Origin: Anaerolinea sp.
Lineage (GTDB): Bacteria > Chloroflexota > Anaerolineae > Anaerolineales > UBA4823
Assembly: GCA_020722415.1 (NCBI GenBank)
Contig: DYKV01000003.1
Location: 14,225-53,260, forward strand
DNA length: 39,036 nucleotides
Direction of reading: 5' to 3'
The notes under the pieces were generated by a model. It saw only the letters and a program-made list of their open reading frames with translations. It was not told the origin of the DNA and ran no database searches. Made by a program: the position numbers and the translations under genes. Shown here piece after piece: positions 21,802 through 31,169 of the stretch (within the stretch, counting starts at the first letter, position 1; the number at the start of each line of letters is the position of its first letter).

Positions 21802-22587
21802 TCACTCTTCGAACAAGTAGACTTTATAAAATCTATCGAGAAACCCTGATTGCCTTGTGTCCGGATCAATATCTACAGTCAGCAATGAAACCTTATCATC
21901 AGGTGCCATTTCCCAAATCGTCTCCAACATCACAACCGCCGTCCGCGTTTCCATCACTGCATCATCCACAATAAGAATATGGTCCCCTTGTAATTGTAAT
22001 TTTTCGGGCAAGAGCCCTTTTACAGGATTGATACCTTGTCTTGTAAAAACCATGTGATCAATAGGGTATGGCTTGTTGAATTTTATTGCTAGGATTTTCC
22101 CTAAATATTCACCGATAATGCACCCCGACACCGCAGCTGTGATAATATGGGTCACTCCATCGTTGACTACCTCCTCGGCAACATCGCTGAATTGACCAAT
22201 GACCCGCCGCATTTCCCAAAATCCACTATTGCGATATCGCTGTAATTCACTTGCGCGTTGGATATCTTCCTCTGTAATCCCCAATAGTTTGTTTATGGAA
22301 AATAAAGAAGAATGAAATAGATCAATCGTGTTCGCACTAATCCGTCCGAATTCAAGGATGTCTTCAGCAAATTTTTCAGAATAGTGTTTGATGAGGGTAA
22401 AAACATATTCCCGCGGGTTAATCAAACCAGGGATCACCCGCTGATAGTCATAGGTAGTTATCCACAACGCCAAAGCGCGTAGTTTATCCATATCTCTCTC
22501 ATAGCGGAGCATTTCATTGTAGATACCGAGATTGATTTCGTTCACAAAGGACCTCGAATGAACGCGGATTAACACCGGTTCACGCAA
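21802..22587 (-). CDS. Phosphoribosyltransferase-like protein with extra N-terminal region
   Basis: PRTase-like core HILIVDDAVMETRTAVVMLETIW; N-terminal ~130 aa not recognised. A GTG near 22545 preceded by GAGG may be the true start. Confidence 0.7.
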   Translation of the reverse strand: MREPVLIRVHSRSFVNEINLGIYNEMLRYERDMDKLRALALWITTYDYQRVIPGLINPREYVFTLIKHYSEKFAEDILEFGRISANTIDLFHSSLFSINKLLGITEEDIQRASELQRYRNSGFWEMRRVIGQFSDVAEEVVNDGVTHIITAAVSGCIIGEYLGKILAIKFNKPYPIDHMVFTRQGINPVKGLLPEKLQLQGDHILIVDDAVMETRTAVVMLETIWEMAPDDKVSLLTVDIDPDTRQSGFLDRFYKVYLFEE

Positions 22588-22819
22588 ATAATTTTATCCA
22601 ATTTTCTTCTCATCTACCACCCAATTCATATTCCTTGGCGGCTTACCGCGCTCGTCCAGGTCCAAAATTCAGCGCAACCGGTCCGCGTCTTCCCGCGCTC
22701 GTTTGCGTCTAAATAACGATTTTAGTTTTTACTTTTTAATTAAGAAAAACCCAAATTCCACTAACTATTTTCCCTCCCGTTAGTGAATGTCTCATTTTTC
22801 CATTCGATTGTCTTATATC

Positions 22820-22975
22820 TTAATAACCTGGAAAACCAGTGACAACCGAACTATATAAATTTCCAACGGCTGGTCCTAACAAAGCAAGCGCTGCTACCAC
22901 AGCTATCCCAACTAACAAAATAATAATCCCATATTCGGCTAAGCCTTGCCCATGTTCATCTTTATGAAATCTCAT
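22820..22975 (-). CDS. Flp/Fap-type small pilin, 51 aa, not in ORF track
   Basis: MRFHKDEHGQGLAEYGIIILLVGIAVVAALALLGPAVGNLYSSVVTGFPGY; GGAGGA ribosome-binding site upstream of ATG. Confidence 0.88.
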   Translation of the reverse strand: MRFHKDEHGQGLAEYGIIILLVGIAVVAALALLGPAVGNLYSSVVTGFPGY

Positions 22976-23128
22976 TATTCCTCCACAAAACACTTTCAAT
23001 AATCCTTTATGATATGATTAGTATAGTATAAGTTTTTAATTTTTAACCTAACAAAATTAATAGGTGCCCTTTATCTTGATTTCCCATTCTAACAAAGCCT
23101 ATGGTAAACTCATTGCAATGGTAACCTT

Positions 23129-25540
23129 ATGTTGGCTATAGATGAAAAAACACTTAATATCCTTGAATATCCGAAAATACTTGAGCAGCTGGAAAAATAC
23201 ACTTCATTTAAACTCTCCGCTGAACTGGTTAAACAACTCAGACCAACCCCTGATAGAGAACAAGCTAGTTATGCTCAAAACCTGACCAAAGAAAGTGTAT
23301 TATTTCACAGTAAACACAATTACTCTGGTTTAGCCGGAGCACATGATATCCGCCCGATCATAGAACTTGCTCGTCGTGAAGGAACAGCTACTCCTCAGGA
23401 GTTGTTAGATGTAAAAGACACCTTGATCGCATTACGTTCGATCAAACACACTTTCGAACGAATCCAAAATGATTATCCTCGCCTGAGTGGACTATTCGCT
23501 ACTATCACTGTTCCATCAGGGGTCATCGAATCAATTTCTCGTGCCATCTCAGACCATGGAGAAATTCTTGATAACGCATCCTTAGCTCTATCGGCTATTC
23601 GTCACGAATTAAAAATTGTCCGAGATCGGTTGCAATCCAAATTACAACACTACATTTCCGATCCAGCCACTGCACCATTGTTGCAAGAACCGATTATCAC
23701 CCAACGGGAAGGACGCTACGTTTTACCGGTGCGAGCAGACTTTAAAGGGCGTATAAAGGCAATCATTCATGATCAATCTTCTTCAGGTGCCACATTATTC
23801 ATCGAGCCGCTTCCCATTGTAGAATTAAACAACCAAAATCGCCAGCTGCAATTGGATGAGCGCGATGAAGAACATCGGATTCTATTTTCCTTAACTTCGC
23901 AGTTAGCCAACCATCTTAAAGAATTAGAAACTGGTTTGGATGCCTTAGCAAAGTTTGATTTTGCACTAGCATGTGGAAAATACGCGCTTGCGCTTGGCGC
24001 TACCCAACCAGACCTAGTCCCCATAGAAGATATTCCTGCTCCTGTTAAAAACCACCCAGGGACTACCCTCCGCTTAATTCAAGCTCGCCATCCTCTATTA
24101 GATCCCAATAACGTTGTTCCGATTGACATAGAATTTGACGACAAGACCTTTGTGCTGGTCATCACTGGACCGAACACGGGCGGCAAAACAGTCTCGTTGA
24201 AAACTGTCGGGTTATTAGCTCTGATGGCGCAGTCCGGTTTACACATACCCGCAGCGCCGGGTTCAACTTTGAGCGTCTTTCAGCAGATCTTTGCTGACAT
24301 AGGGGATGAACAATCAATTGAGCAATCCCTCTCCACATTTTCTGGACATGTTAAAAATATCGTACGAATTCTCGCCCAAGCTGATTCACGATCCCTGATC
24401 ATTCTCGACGAGCTCGGCGCCGGAACTGACCCACAAGAAGGAGCAGCACTTGCCCGCGCCATTTTGACTTATCTTCTCAATCGTAAAATTACTACTCTTG
24501 TCACCACCCACCATCCCGAGCTTAAATTATTTGCCCATAAAACCCCTGGCGTTACCAATGCCTGTGTTGAATTTGACCTAGAGACGCTTCAGCCAACTTA
24601 TCATCTCACCATCGGTTTACCGGGCCGGTCTAATGCAATTGCGATCGCGCAACGGTTGGGTATGCCTTCAGAAATCATTGAGTCAGCCCGCAATGAAATC
24701 AACCCCCAAGAGCTACAATCACAAGATTTATTGGATGAGATTTACCATCAGAGGGAATTAACCCGCCAGGCTCACCAGCAAGCTGAAAGCAACCGCAAAG
24801 AAGCCGAATCTCTTCGTTTAGAATTATCCCGCCGTTTAGAAAATATCGAAAAAGAACGACAAGATATTCTCTACCATGCGGAACAAGAAGTTCAAAGCAT
24901 CCTCTCCGAAATTCAAGCGGAGGCTCGAAAAGTCCGCAAACAGCTCAGCCATGCCCAACCACCCATTGAAGATATTAATAAAGTCGAAGACCAGATCTCC
25001 CAAATAGAGGAAAAAGTCGAAAAACAAATTCGCAAACAACATCAGCTTACATCCCACCAGCAAAGAAAAACATCACAGCTTCCCAAAATAGGCGATAAAG
25101 TACAGTTACGATCTTTAGGCACAAAGGGGATCCTGACCCAAATGGATGGTGATGAAATCGAAGTCCAAGTCGGCATGTTACGCATTCGGTCAGATTTAGC
25201 TGATATCATCCCAATTATTGAAGAAGAAGCAGCTAATGAACCAATTGCATTAATTACCGAGCCTCCCAAAACCCATCTTCCTCGGGTTGACGAGGTTCCC
25301 TCCTGGGAAATAGATGTGCGAGGGAAGACAGTTGAGGAAGTATTGGAAATTCTTGAGCCTTACATTGCATCTGCGTTGTACGCTGGCTTGCCGTTTGTCC
25401 GCATAATCCACGGGAAGGGCAGCGGTCGTTTACGGCAGGCGATCCGCGCTCATCTAAAAAACAATCCGCATATCCTCTCCTTTAAACCAGGCGATGATCG
25501 CGAAGGCGGTGAAGGGGTAACCGTTGTCAAATTGAATTAA
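23129..25540 (+). CDS. mutS2: Endonuclease MutS2
   Basis: ITGPNTGGKTVSLKTVGLLALMAQSGLHIPA, LIILDELGAGTDPQEGAALA, C-terminal Smr domain FVRIIHGKGSGRLRQAIRAHL. Confidence 0.97.
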   Translation: MLAIDEKTLNILEYPKILEQLEKYTSFKLSAELVKQLRPTPDREQASYAQNLTKESVLFHSKHNYSGLAGAHDIRPIIELARREGTATPQELLDVKDTLIALRSIKHTFERIQNDYPRLSGLFATITVPSGVIESISRAISDHGEILDNASLALSAIRHELKIVRDRLQSKLQHYISDPATAPLLQEPIITQREGRYVLPVRADFKGRIKAIIHDQSSSGATLFIEPLPIVELNNQNRQLQLDERDEEHRILFSLTSQLANHLKELETGLDALAKFDFALACGKYALALGATQPDLVPIEDIPAPVKNHPGTTLRLIQARHPLLDPNNVVPIDIEFDDKTFVLVITGPNTGGKTVSLKTVGLLALMAQSGLHIPAAPGSTLSVFQQIFADIGDEQSIEQSLSTFSGHVKNIVRILAQADSRSLIILDELGAGTDPQEGAALARAILTYLLNRKITTLVTTHHPELKLFAHKTPGVTNACVEFDLETLQPTYHLTIGLPGRSNAIAIAQRLGMPSEIIESARNEINPQELQSQDLLDEIYHQRELTRQAHQQAESNRKEAESLRLELSRRLENIEKERQDILYHAEQEVQSILSEIQAEARKVRKQLSHAQPPIEDINKVEDQISQIEEKVEKQIRKQHQLTSHQQRKTSQLPKIGDKVQLRSLGTKGILTQMDGDEIEVQVGMLRIRSDLADIIPIIEEEAANEPIALITEPPKTHLPRVDEVPSWEIDVRGKTVEEVLEILEPYIASALYAGLPFVRIIHGKGSGRLRQAIRAHLKNNPHILSFKPGDDREGGEGVTVVKLN

Positions 25541-25551
25541 TGGAGATATTC

Positions 25552-28500
25552 ATGCGCCGGGTATTAATCTTGCTTTTTTCAATCATCTTATCTTTAGCTT
25601 CTCTGCTCGCGCTGTTATTCACCGTTAAGCACGGACAAGCTTCTGTAAATCCCCCTCCTCCACCTAATCCGTACGATCAACATACACTATCTAAACTGCA
25701 CCCTGCTCTTCTCCAATTATTAGAGAAGAACAACCAAGCCGAAATGCCACGCATTATTGTGGAATGGAAGCGGTCGGATCAAGTTTATCAAGGATTATCC
25801 AGCTTACCAAGCCAGCCAAGAGCAGTACAAAGGCAGTCATTTGTTACAACTCTGCAAGAAGACATGGAAATCCACACAGGTGGTCTGATGCAATTGCTTG
25901 CCCAGGCAGAAAGACGAGGACAAGCGAAAGATATTCAACGGTTTTGGATTAGCCCAATTATCTCTTTATCCGCCAGTCCGTCCACTATCCAATCATTAGC
26001 CCGCCGAGATGATGTAGCATTCATTCGCCCTGACCAAAAAATTATTCTTCAAGAAGATATATCATCGGATAATCCCTTCCCACTAACTGTAACGGATGCT
26101 TGGCTTGATAACCTAGATATGATTGATGTGGATAAAGTCCAAGACATTTTTAATTTCAATGGAAGCGGAGTGGTAGTAGCAAATATTGACACAGGCGTAG
26201 ATTACTACCATCCTGCATTAATGAAAAAATATCGTGGATACAATCCAAACGGCATTCCCAATCATCTTGGAAATTGGTATGTGGTTACTGATGAACCCTA
26301 TACATATCCTGGAGATGGTTACGGACACGGAACCCACACGATGGGTATCTTGGTTGGTGACGATGGTGCGGGAAAACGCATTGGAGTCGCGCCTGGCGCT
26401 AAATGGATCGCGGTAAAAGCTTTCACCAACCAAGGCTATACCTACGAATCCTGGATTCATGCTGCCTTCCAATGGATAATCGCCCCTAATGGCGATCCAA
26501 ATTTAGCACCAGATATTGTCAATAACTCTTGGGGATCAGATAACAGCTCCGACGAACGCTTCCGTAATGATATCGAAGCTCTGCGTGCAGCGGGTATCTT
26601 CACTGTATTTTCGGCTGGAAATAACGGCCCCTATTCAGGGAGTATCAACAGTCCAGCGAGTTATCCGGAATCTTTTGCAGTAGGAGCGGTTGATTCGGTA
26701 AAACTTCCAGCTAGTTTTTCGTCGCGTGGGCCAAGTCCATGGAACGAAATAAAACCAGAGATCAGCGCTCCTGGAGTTAAGATACAATCAGCCTTTCCCG
26801 GTGGCGGTTATGTTGAAATGAGTGGGACGAGCATGGCAGCTCCCCATGTCGCTGGGGTAGCTGCGCTATTATTACAAGCCAATCCGAATTTATCGGTTGA
26901 TCAACTGGAGCAGATTGTTATAAATAGTGCTGAGCCGCTTGGTAACAGTGTTCCAAATAATGACACTGGGTATGGTCTGGTGAATGCATTCACGGCTGTA
27001 TTACAAGTAACCCAAAAAGGATTGTTGCGCGGGATTATTGTTTCAGCCGATACTAATCAAGCTATTTCTTATCCCACCATTAACATCAGCAACCGCGATC
27101 CCATCAACCCGATAGAAATTACAATATCTGGGGATCAAAACGGGTTTTATCAAATTGCTTTAATACCTGGAATTTATGACATCGCCTTTTCTGCATTTGG
27201 TTATGAATCAAAAACCATTTACAGCCAAACAATCATCGCTAATGAGACTATTACCGTTAATGCATCCCTTTCTCCGTTGCCAAGAGCAACCCTAAATGGG
27301 CATGTATTCGATGCCACAGCTTCAATACCCCTCTCGGCAACAATCAGTGTGGAGGATATCCCAATCAATGCCCAAACGAATTCTTCGACCGGGGCATATC
27401 AATTAAGCTTACCCAGCGGTACGTACACTTTGACTGTCCAGGCTGAGGCGCATCGCATTCAGCACCGAGTTCAAACAGTTCAATCCGGGGAAGTGTATAC
27501 CCAGGATTTCTTTCTTGAACCGGCTCCACGCATATTATTAGTAGATAGTGGAGCCTGGTATTACAACAGTGAAATTGATTATTACGAAAAAGCACTTAAA
27601 TATTACGACTATCCCTATCATGAATGGGCGATTCACCATCCATATAGTAACGATGGATTTCCGGATGATCGCCCAACTACTTCAACATTGAGCGCTTATG
27701 ACTTGGTTATTTGGTCTGCCCCATTGGATTCACCGGGTTTACTCAACCTGGGCTCAGTCATTTCTACCTATTTAACTTCTGGCGGAAACCTGTTGCTTAG
27801 TGGTGAAGACATTGCTTATTTCGACGGTGGAGGACCAAGTTATAATCCCGAACAAGGGTATTTTGTAGAACTACTGGGACTTAGATATCTGGATGAGGGA
27901 AATTTAGAACCATTAAGCGGTATTCCTACATCCGCATTTGCTGATAGCCACCTTGAATTAAACACCCCCGATAGCGCACAAAATCAAACCACCCCAGATT
28001 CTGTCACCATTCTCAATGATCTAACAACGAAACCAATCTTAAGCTGGTCTGATCAGAAAATAGGCGCTGCTATATCTGAATCTTGTGTCCCATTCAAAGC
28101 CATGTGGCTTGGATTTGGGTTAGAGGGCAGTGGACCGACAATGAACCGATTAAATTTTTTCAATAAAGCGCTGGATTGGTTTACCGCCAATAAACCATCC
28201 TATTCATTCTTAAGTAAAGCGCAACAATCAAATTGGATTTCTAAGCCAGGATCCATTATCACCGCAACTTTCCATATTTCCAATAATGGTGCTCAAACCG
28301 ACACTTATGATCTAAACCTAAGCGGTAATACCTGGGATACCTCTATCTTTTTACAAAATAGCTCCTCGTTCTCTGACTATGCGAACATAACTATACCCGC
28401 TTGTCAATCTCAAATCCTAACCGCGACCATTCACATTCCACCTGATGCATTGCGTGATGAAAGGTCAGATTTACTGCTAAATATCACCAGCCAATCCAAT

Positions 28501-29889
28501 CCCAACTTGACATCTACATTGACTGCATCAGCAAAGACTCCCGCACCAATTTTAATTGTAGATGATCAACTTTTTTACGATCATCTTATTAAATATTCAT
28601 CCGCCTTAGAAGGGGTAAGTAATCCCTACGATATCTACAAAACCAATGGATTTTACAGCCCCCCAACAAACACCCTAACCGAATATCCCTTAGTAGTTTG
28701 GGTCACTGGCTACGATTGGTATTCAACACTTTCTCAAGCAGACGAGAAACAACTTACCGAATTTCTTAATCAAGGGAACGGCCTTTTCCTCTCCAGTCAA
28801 GATGTGCTCGATATCCGCGGAGTAGACGATTTCTTTCGCACCAAGATGGGAGTATCAGGAGCAACTCTCTCGGTAACGCCTACCCTGGCTATCGTCAAGC
28901 CGAACAATTCGCTTAAATTACCGCCCAAAGCTGCCCCATTAACATTCCCTTACCCTAATTGGGGAGATGCAATCATAAAGGATGATCATACCGAGGAACT
29001 TCTCTACGACCAAAATTTAAATACCATCGGGATTCTTCATCCCATTGATGACGCTCGCAGCGCATTCTTTGCATTCCCGCTTGAAACAATGCCCGATTAC
29101 CCACGCGATGAGCTGATCAACAAGACCCTCTTTTGGCTAAGTCCATTTGGCAATACCCGTTTTAACTTTCCCGGTGCCGTAGCCAGCGGTGGAGAATTGC
29201 CCATTGAAATCCTCCTCCAACGCCACACACCTACCCAAGGCGTTAATAAAATGGTATTCCCCATACCAAATGGCACAAATTTGTTGAGCAACAGCATTCA
29301 GGGCGAGTGGAGTTATTCCCCAGACCAAAACGCATTAATCTGGCAGGGAAACCTCCCTGCAAATCAAATTATCCCCCTGAAAGCCAGGTTACAAATCTCC
29401 TCTAGCATTCCCCCTGATCAAAAGCTGTTATTAATGTTTCATTTTTATGACCAGTTAGGTTTTTTGATCAATTATCAACAAGCTATACCGATCAACCAAT
29501 CAGCTTTCCAATTTACTCAGGAATATGGACCACATCGCGCTCAGCCAGGCGATATTGTCACTTTTACCCTCACAATAACGAACACTGGCGTATTATTTGA
29601 CAACTTAATTCTTACCGAAACACTTAAAGACGGATTCCAGTTAATTGAAGAAACTCTCCAAAACCAATCCGGTACGATTGATTTTACCCCCTTAGGTTTC
29701 CTTTGGCATCTATCCCTTTCTCCAAATGAAAGAACCGTACTCCAGTATCAAGCGCGAGTAACCCAACCCCAGCCGGGCGGATTTCTCTATTCTCGCAGTG
29801 ATTGGCGATCGTCCTTTGAGAATTGGCTAGCCTATGCTCGGATTGACTTGCCATGGCTTTATTATTTTCCCTTCGTTGCTGCCCCATAA
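25552..29889 (+). CDS. Secreted S8 (subtilisin-like) serine peptidase, multidomain
   Basis: Catalytic D (VVANIDTGVDYYHPAL), H (GYGHGTHTMGILVG), S (GTSMAAPHVAGVAALLL); N-terminal hydrophobic segment; carboxypeptidase-regulatory-like and DUF11-like regions. ATG at 25552 has GGAG upstream; ORF track starts at 25540. Confidence 0.93.
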   Translation: MRRVLILLFSIILSLASLLALLFTVKHGQASVNPPPPPNPYDQHTLSKLHPALLQLLEKNNQAEMPRIIVEWKRSDQVYQGLSSLPSQPRAVQRQSFVTTLQEDMEIHTGGLMQLLAQAERRGQAKDIQRFWISPIISLSASPSTIQSLARRDDVAFIRPDQKIILQEDISSDNPFPLTVTDAWLDNLDMIDVDKVQDIFNFNGSGVVVANIDTGVDYYHPALMKKYRGYNPNGIPNHLGNWYVVTDEPYTYPGDGYGHGTHTMGILVGDDGAGKRIGVAPGAKWIAVKAFTNQGYTYESWIHAAFQWIIAPNGDPNLAPDIVNNSWGSDNSSDERFRNDIEALRAAGIFTVFSAGNNGPYSGSINSPASYPESFAVGAVDSVKLPASFSSRGPSPWNEIKPEISAPGVKIQSAFPGGGYVEMSGTSMAAPHVAGVAALLLQANPNLSVDQLEQIVINSAEPLGNSVPNNDTGYGLVNAFTAVLQVTQKGLLRGIIVSADTNQAISYPTINISNRDPINPIEITISGDQNGFYQIALIPGIYDIAFSAFGYESKTIYSQTIIANETITVNASLSPLPRATLNGHVFDATASIPLSATISVEDIPINAQTNSSTGAYQLSLPSGTYTLTVQAEAHRIQHRVQTVQSGEVYTQDFFLEPAPRILLVDSGAWYYNSEIDYYEKALKYYDYPYHEWAIHHPYSNDGFPDDRPTTSTLSAYDLVIWSAPLDSPGLLNLGSVISTYLTSGGNLLLSGEDIAYFDGGGPSYNPEQGYFVELLGLRYLDEGNLEPLSGIPTSAFADSHLELNTPDSAQNQTTPDSVTILNDLTTKPILSWSDQKIGAAISESCVPFKAMWLGFGLEGSGPTMNRLNFFNKALDWFTANKPSYSFLSKAQQSNWISKPGSIITATFHISNNGAQTDTYDLNLSGNTWDTSIFLQNSSSFSDYANITIPACQSQILTATIHIPPDALRDERSDLLLNITSQSNPNLTSTLTASAKTPAPILIVDDQLFYDHLIKYSSALEGVSNPYDIYKTNGFYSPPTNTLTEYPLVVWVTGYDWYSTLSQADEKQLTEFLNQGNGLFLSSQDVLDIRGVDDFFRTKMGVSGATLSVTPTLAIVKPNNSLKLPPKAAPLTFPYPNWGDAIIKDDHTEELLYDQNLNTIGILHPIDDARSAFFAFPLETMPDYPRDELINKTLFWLSPFGNTRFNFPGAVASGGELPIEILLQRHTPTQGVNKMVFPIPNGTNLLSNSIQGEWSYSPDQNALIWQGNLPANQIIPLKARLQISSSIPPDQKLLLMFHFYDQLGFLINYQQAIPINQSAFQFTQEYGPHRAQPGDIVTFTLTITNTGVLFDNLILTETLKDGFQLIEETLQNQSGTIDFTPLGFLWHLSLSPNERTVLQYQARVTQPQPGGFLYSRSDWRSSFENWLAYARIDLPWLYYFPFVAAP

Positions 29890-29904
29890 TTCAAAGAATT
29901 ATCC

Positions 29905-31164
29905 ATGAAGCATTCGGTAATCAATTCATCTAATTTTGTCAGAAAGGGGTATTCGCGGCGCATTTCATTACAACCTTCTATGCGCATATATCTGATCCTA
30001 GCAATTGTCAACCTCTCCATGATGATGTGTCAATTCTCACCCTCTGTTTTATTCCCCACCCCTACACCTACTAGTACTGCAACCCCAACGAATACTGCGA
30101 CTGCAACCAGTACCGCAACGATCACCCCAACATTTACAGTTACGGCAACCCCCTCTCCAACCATCACTCCAACTCCCACTCCGCTTTTATATGCCCAAAC
30201 CGGCACACCTCTGCCACCCGGCTTTGCACCTTTAGACGCAATCAGCGCACCCTATAGCTCGGGTATTATTGAGTTTTATCAATCTCCGTTAGTAGATTTC
30301 AAATGGCACCCTAACGGACAATTCCTGGCAGCTGGAACTGATAATGCGGTGGTATTAATAGACCCCCACCACCCTGAAGCACAGCAAACAATTAGTGTTG
30401 GGAATGGCTTAACCAGCTTTGATTTTAGCCCGGATGGTCGAGTGTTAGTGACCGGTCATCGTTACGGAACCGCTCCGGAGAATTACAATGGCAATATACA
30501 GGTCTGGCTTGCACCACAATATCCAAGAATAGCCTTTTTTGGTGATCAACGGCCAGTCAGTGCAGTAAAGTATACCCCTGATGGAAAATCTTTGGCGATT
30601 GCATACACAAGCCTAGATTATGAAGAAAATTCCGTCGAATTCCGCAATGTATTGACCTGGGAAATAACCAATACCCTCAAAACTGGCACAATCCTAGGGA
30701 TCACATTCTCACCCAGCGGCACGAATTTAGTTTCCATCCCCGATCGCTATTCGGCAAAAGTGTGGGACATTAAAAAACAAAAACTACTCTACACTCTTCC
30801 AACCTCATTCAGCGGCGCAATTAACTGTGTCGCATTTTCAGAGGATGGAAAATTATTGGCAACCGGACATTATGATGGATTGGTAAATATATGGAATGCG
30901 GCTACTGGCGAGAAGATTCGTACAATTAATACTAATGCCTTAGTAGAAAGCCTGGCATTCAGCCCTAATGGACAATTATTGGCAATTGGATTGGGTTATC
31001 AATCGAGTAATATTCAACTTTGGTCTACCAATAGTTGGGATTTGTTACGGACCCTTGAAGGTCATGTCCACGCTGTGCAGTTTTTAGCGTTTTCCAAAAA
31101 TAACACTCTCCTTGCCTCAGCATCGTATGATGGGATAATCTTTTTGTGGGGAATCAGACCTTAA
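29905..31164 (+). CDS. WD40-repeat lipoprotein/secreted protein with Thr/Pro-rich linker
   Basis: TPTPTSTATPTNTATATSTATITPTFTVTATPSPTITPTPTP linker; repeated FSPDGRVLVTGH, FSEDGKLLATGHYDGLVNIWNAATGEKIRTI units. Confidence 0.9.
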   Translation: MKHSVINSSNFVRKGYSRRISLQPSMRIYLILAIVNLSMMMCQFSPSVLFPTPTPTSTATPTNTATATSTATITPTFTVTATPSPTITPTPTPLLYAQTGTPLPPGFAPLDAISAPYSSGIIEFYQSPLVDFKWHPNGQFLAAGTDNAVVLIDPHHPEAQQTISVGNGLTSFDFSPDGRVLVTGHRYGTAPENYNGNIQVWLAPQYPRIAFFGDQRPVSAVKYTPDGKSLAIAYTSLDYEENSVEFRNVLTWEITNTLKTGTILGITFSPSGTNLVSIPDRYSAKVWDIKKQKLLYTLPTSFSGAINCVAFSEDGKLLATGHYDGLVNIWNAATGEKIRTINTNALVESLAFSPNGQLLAIGLGYQSSNIQLWSTNSWDLLRTLEGHVHAVQFLAFSKNNTLLASASYDGIIFLWGIRP

Positions 31165-31169
31165 TTTTA

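Noticed and set aside
30058-30186. Possible tandem repeat or CRISPR-like array
   Set aside because: It is the irregular Thr/Pro-rich codon run of the WD40 lipoprotein linker, with no spacers or conserved repeat unit.
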